Of a DNA stretch of 6,195 nucleotides, positions 5,553-6,195 are shown piece after piece. Each line of letters starts with the position of its first letter. The first letter of the stretch is position 1. The DNA is taken from contig JALSKY010000259.1 of NCBI GenBank assembly GCA_026988585.1, positions 1 through 6,195 on the forward strand, read 5' to 3'. A program made the translations under genes and the position numbers. The notes under the pieces are model-generated. The model made no database searches. It saw only the letters and a list, made by a program, of their open reading frames with translations, and was not told the origin of the DNA. The stretch comes from Deltaproteobacteria bacterium (lineage in GTDB: Bacteria; Desulfobacterota; Dissulfuribacteria; Dissulfuribacterales; QOAL01).

Positions 5553-6195
5553 CTACTCCAAGATAGCGCCCTTTGCCCCACTGGTGACCAACCTGGCATA
5601 TCTGGCAAGATATCCCTCCTTGATCCTTGGCTCTGGAGGCTGCCATCTCTTCCCCCTCTCTGCCAATTCCTGGGCCGGGACTTGGAGTGATATACTCCTT
5701 CCTGGAATATCAATGGAGATCATATCACCCTCCTGTACCAGGGCAATAGGACCACCCTCAGCAGCCTCAGGAGAGACGTGACCAATAGCTGCCCCCTGGG
5801 TCCCTCCACTGAAACGTCCATCGGTTATCAACGCCACCTCTTTACCAAGCCCCATTCCAACAATTGCAGCAGTGGGAGATAGCATTTCCGGCATACCAGG
5901 CCCTCCCTTGGGCCCTTCATAACGGATCACTACCACATCACCACTCTCTATCTTGCCAGCAAGAATGGCTGAATAGGCCTCATCCTCTGATTCAAAGACA
6001 CGGGCAGGCCCCCTGTGCTCAAGCATCTCCGGAGCAACAGCAGACTGTTTCACCACACATCCGTCCGGAGCAAGGTTTCCATACAGAATGGCTATTCCGC
6101 CCTCCTTGTGATAAGGCTGATCCACAGGCCTTATCACTTCCCTGTTACTTACCACTGCACTCTGAAAATTTTCCTTTGCAGATTTGCCTGTCACG
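5553..6195 (-). CDS. ilvD: Dihydroxy-acid dehydratase, C-terminal part (5' end outside window)
   Basis: IlvD dehydrates 2,3-dihydroxy-isovalerate and 2,3-dihydroxy-3-methylvalerate to the 2-keto acids, the third step of valine and isoleucine synthesis, in the cytoplasm with an Fe-S cluster and Mg2+. The minus-strand frame is open to the window edge; 213 complete codons plus a TAG stop are seen, about the last third of a protein usually near 555 residues. The GTG at 6192-6194 is an internal valine in the conserved VTGK motif, not a start. Diagnostic motifs are IAILYGNLAPDG (fragment 34-45), RYEGPKGGPGMPEM (91-104), DGRFSGGTQGAAIGHVSPEA (125-144), whose Ser129 corresponds to the proposed catalytic base of the family, and EGGPIALVQEGD (146-157). 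The cysteine ligands of the cluster lie in the missing N-terminal part. Related sugar-acid dehydratases (Edd, arabonate dehydratase) share the fold, but the motif spacing fits IlvD best. Confidence 0.95.
   Translation of the reverse strand, partial: VTGKSAKENFQSAVVSNREVIRPVDQPYHKEGGIAILYGNLAPDGCVVKQSAVAPEMLEHRGPARVFESEDEAYSAILAGKIESGDVVVIRYEGPKGGPGMPEMLSPTAAIVGMGLGKEVALITDGRFSGGTQGAAIGHVSPEAAEGGPIALVQEGDMISIDIPGRSISLQVPAQELAERGKRWQPPEPRIKEGYLARYARLVTSGAKGAILE

Overview
The window holds six complete protein genes, two partial genes at its edges and one tRNA. All run left to right except the last gene, which faces back. The moderate base composition, a bacterial-type trkA-trkH pair, an MTH1187-type thiamine-binding protein and a polyferredoxin-like membrane protein suggest an anaerobic bacterium, most likely a sulfur- or sulfate-metabolising Desulfobacterota (deltaproteobacterial) lineage. 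That placement is inference; no taxonomic marker gene is present.

Region by region: positions 1-297 are the last 98 codons of a DAHP synthase, the first enzyme of aromatic amino acid synthesis. A complete tRNA-Cys(GCA) with encoded CCA follows at 386-461. Next are trkA (565-1914) and trkH (1911-3401), overlapping by four bases and together encoding a Trk-type potassium uptake system. After a 68-base gap comes a 100-residue MTH1187/DUF77 thiamine-binding protein (3470-3772). A 92-base gap precedes a 47-residue membrane peptide ending in a CxxC motif (3865-4008), resembling the CD1871A family. Six bases later starts a 305-residue membrane-bound 4Fe-4S protein of the NapH/CcoG-like kind (4015-4932). 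Its 3' end overlaps by 47 bases the start of rdgB, encoding XTP/dITP diphosphatase (4886-5488). A perfect 30-base palindrome (5514-5543) separates rdgB from the convergent 3' part of ilvD (dihydroxy-acid dehydratase, minus strand, 5553-6195).

Most of this is ordinary housekeeping content. The part least explained by known biology is the CxxC peptide plus multi-cluster iron-sulfur membrane protein, probably a membrane electron-transfer or thiol-redox module of unknown partner. No CRISPR array, insertion sequence, integrase, phage gene or defence system is visible. No gap between genes reaches 300 bases.
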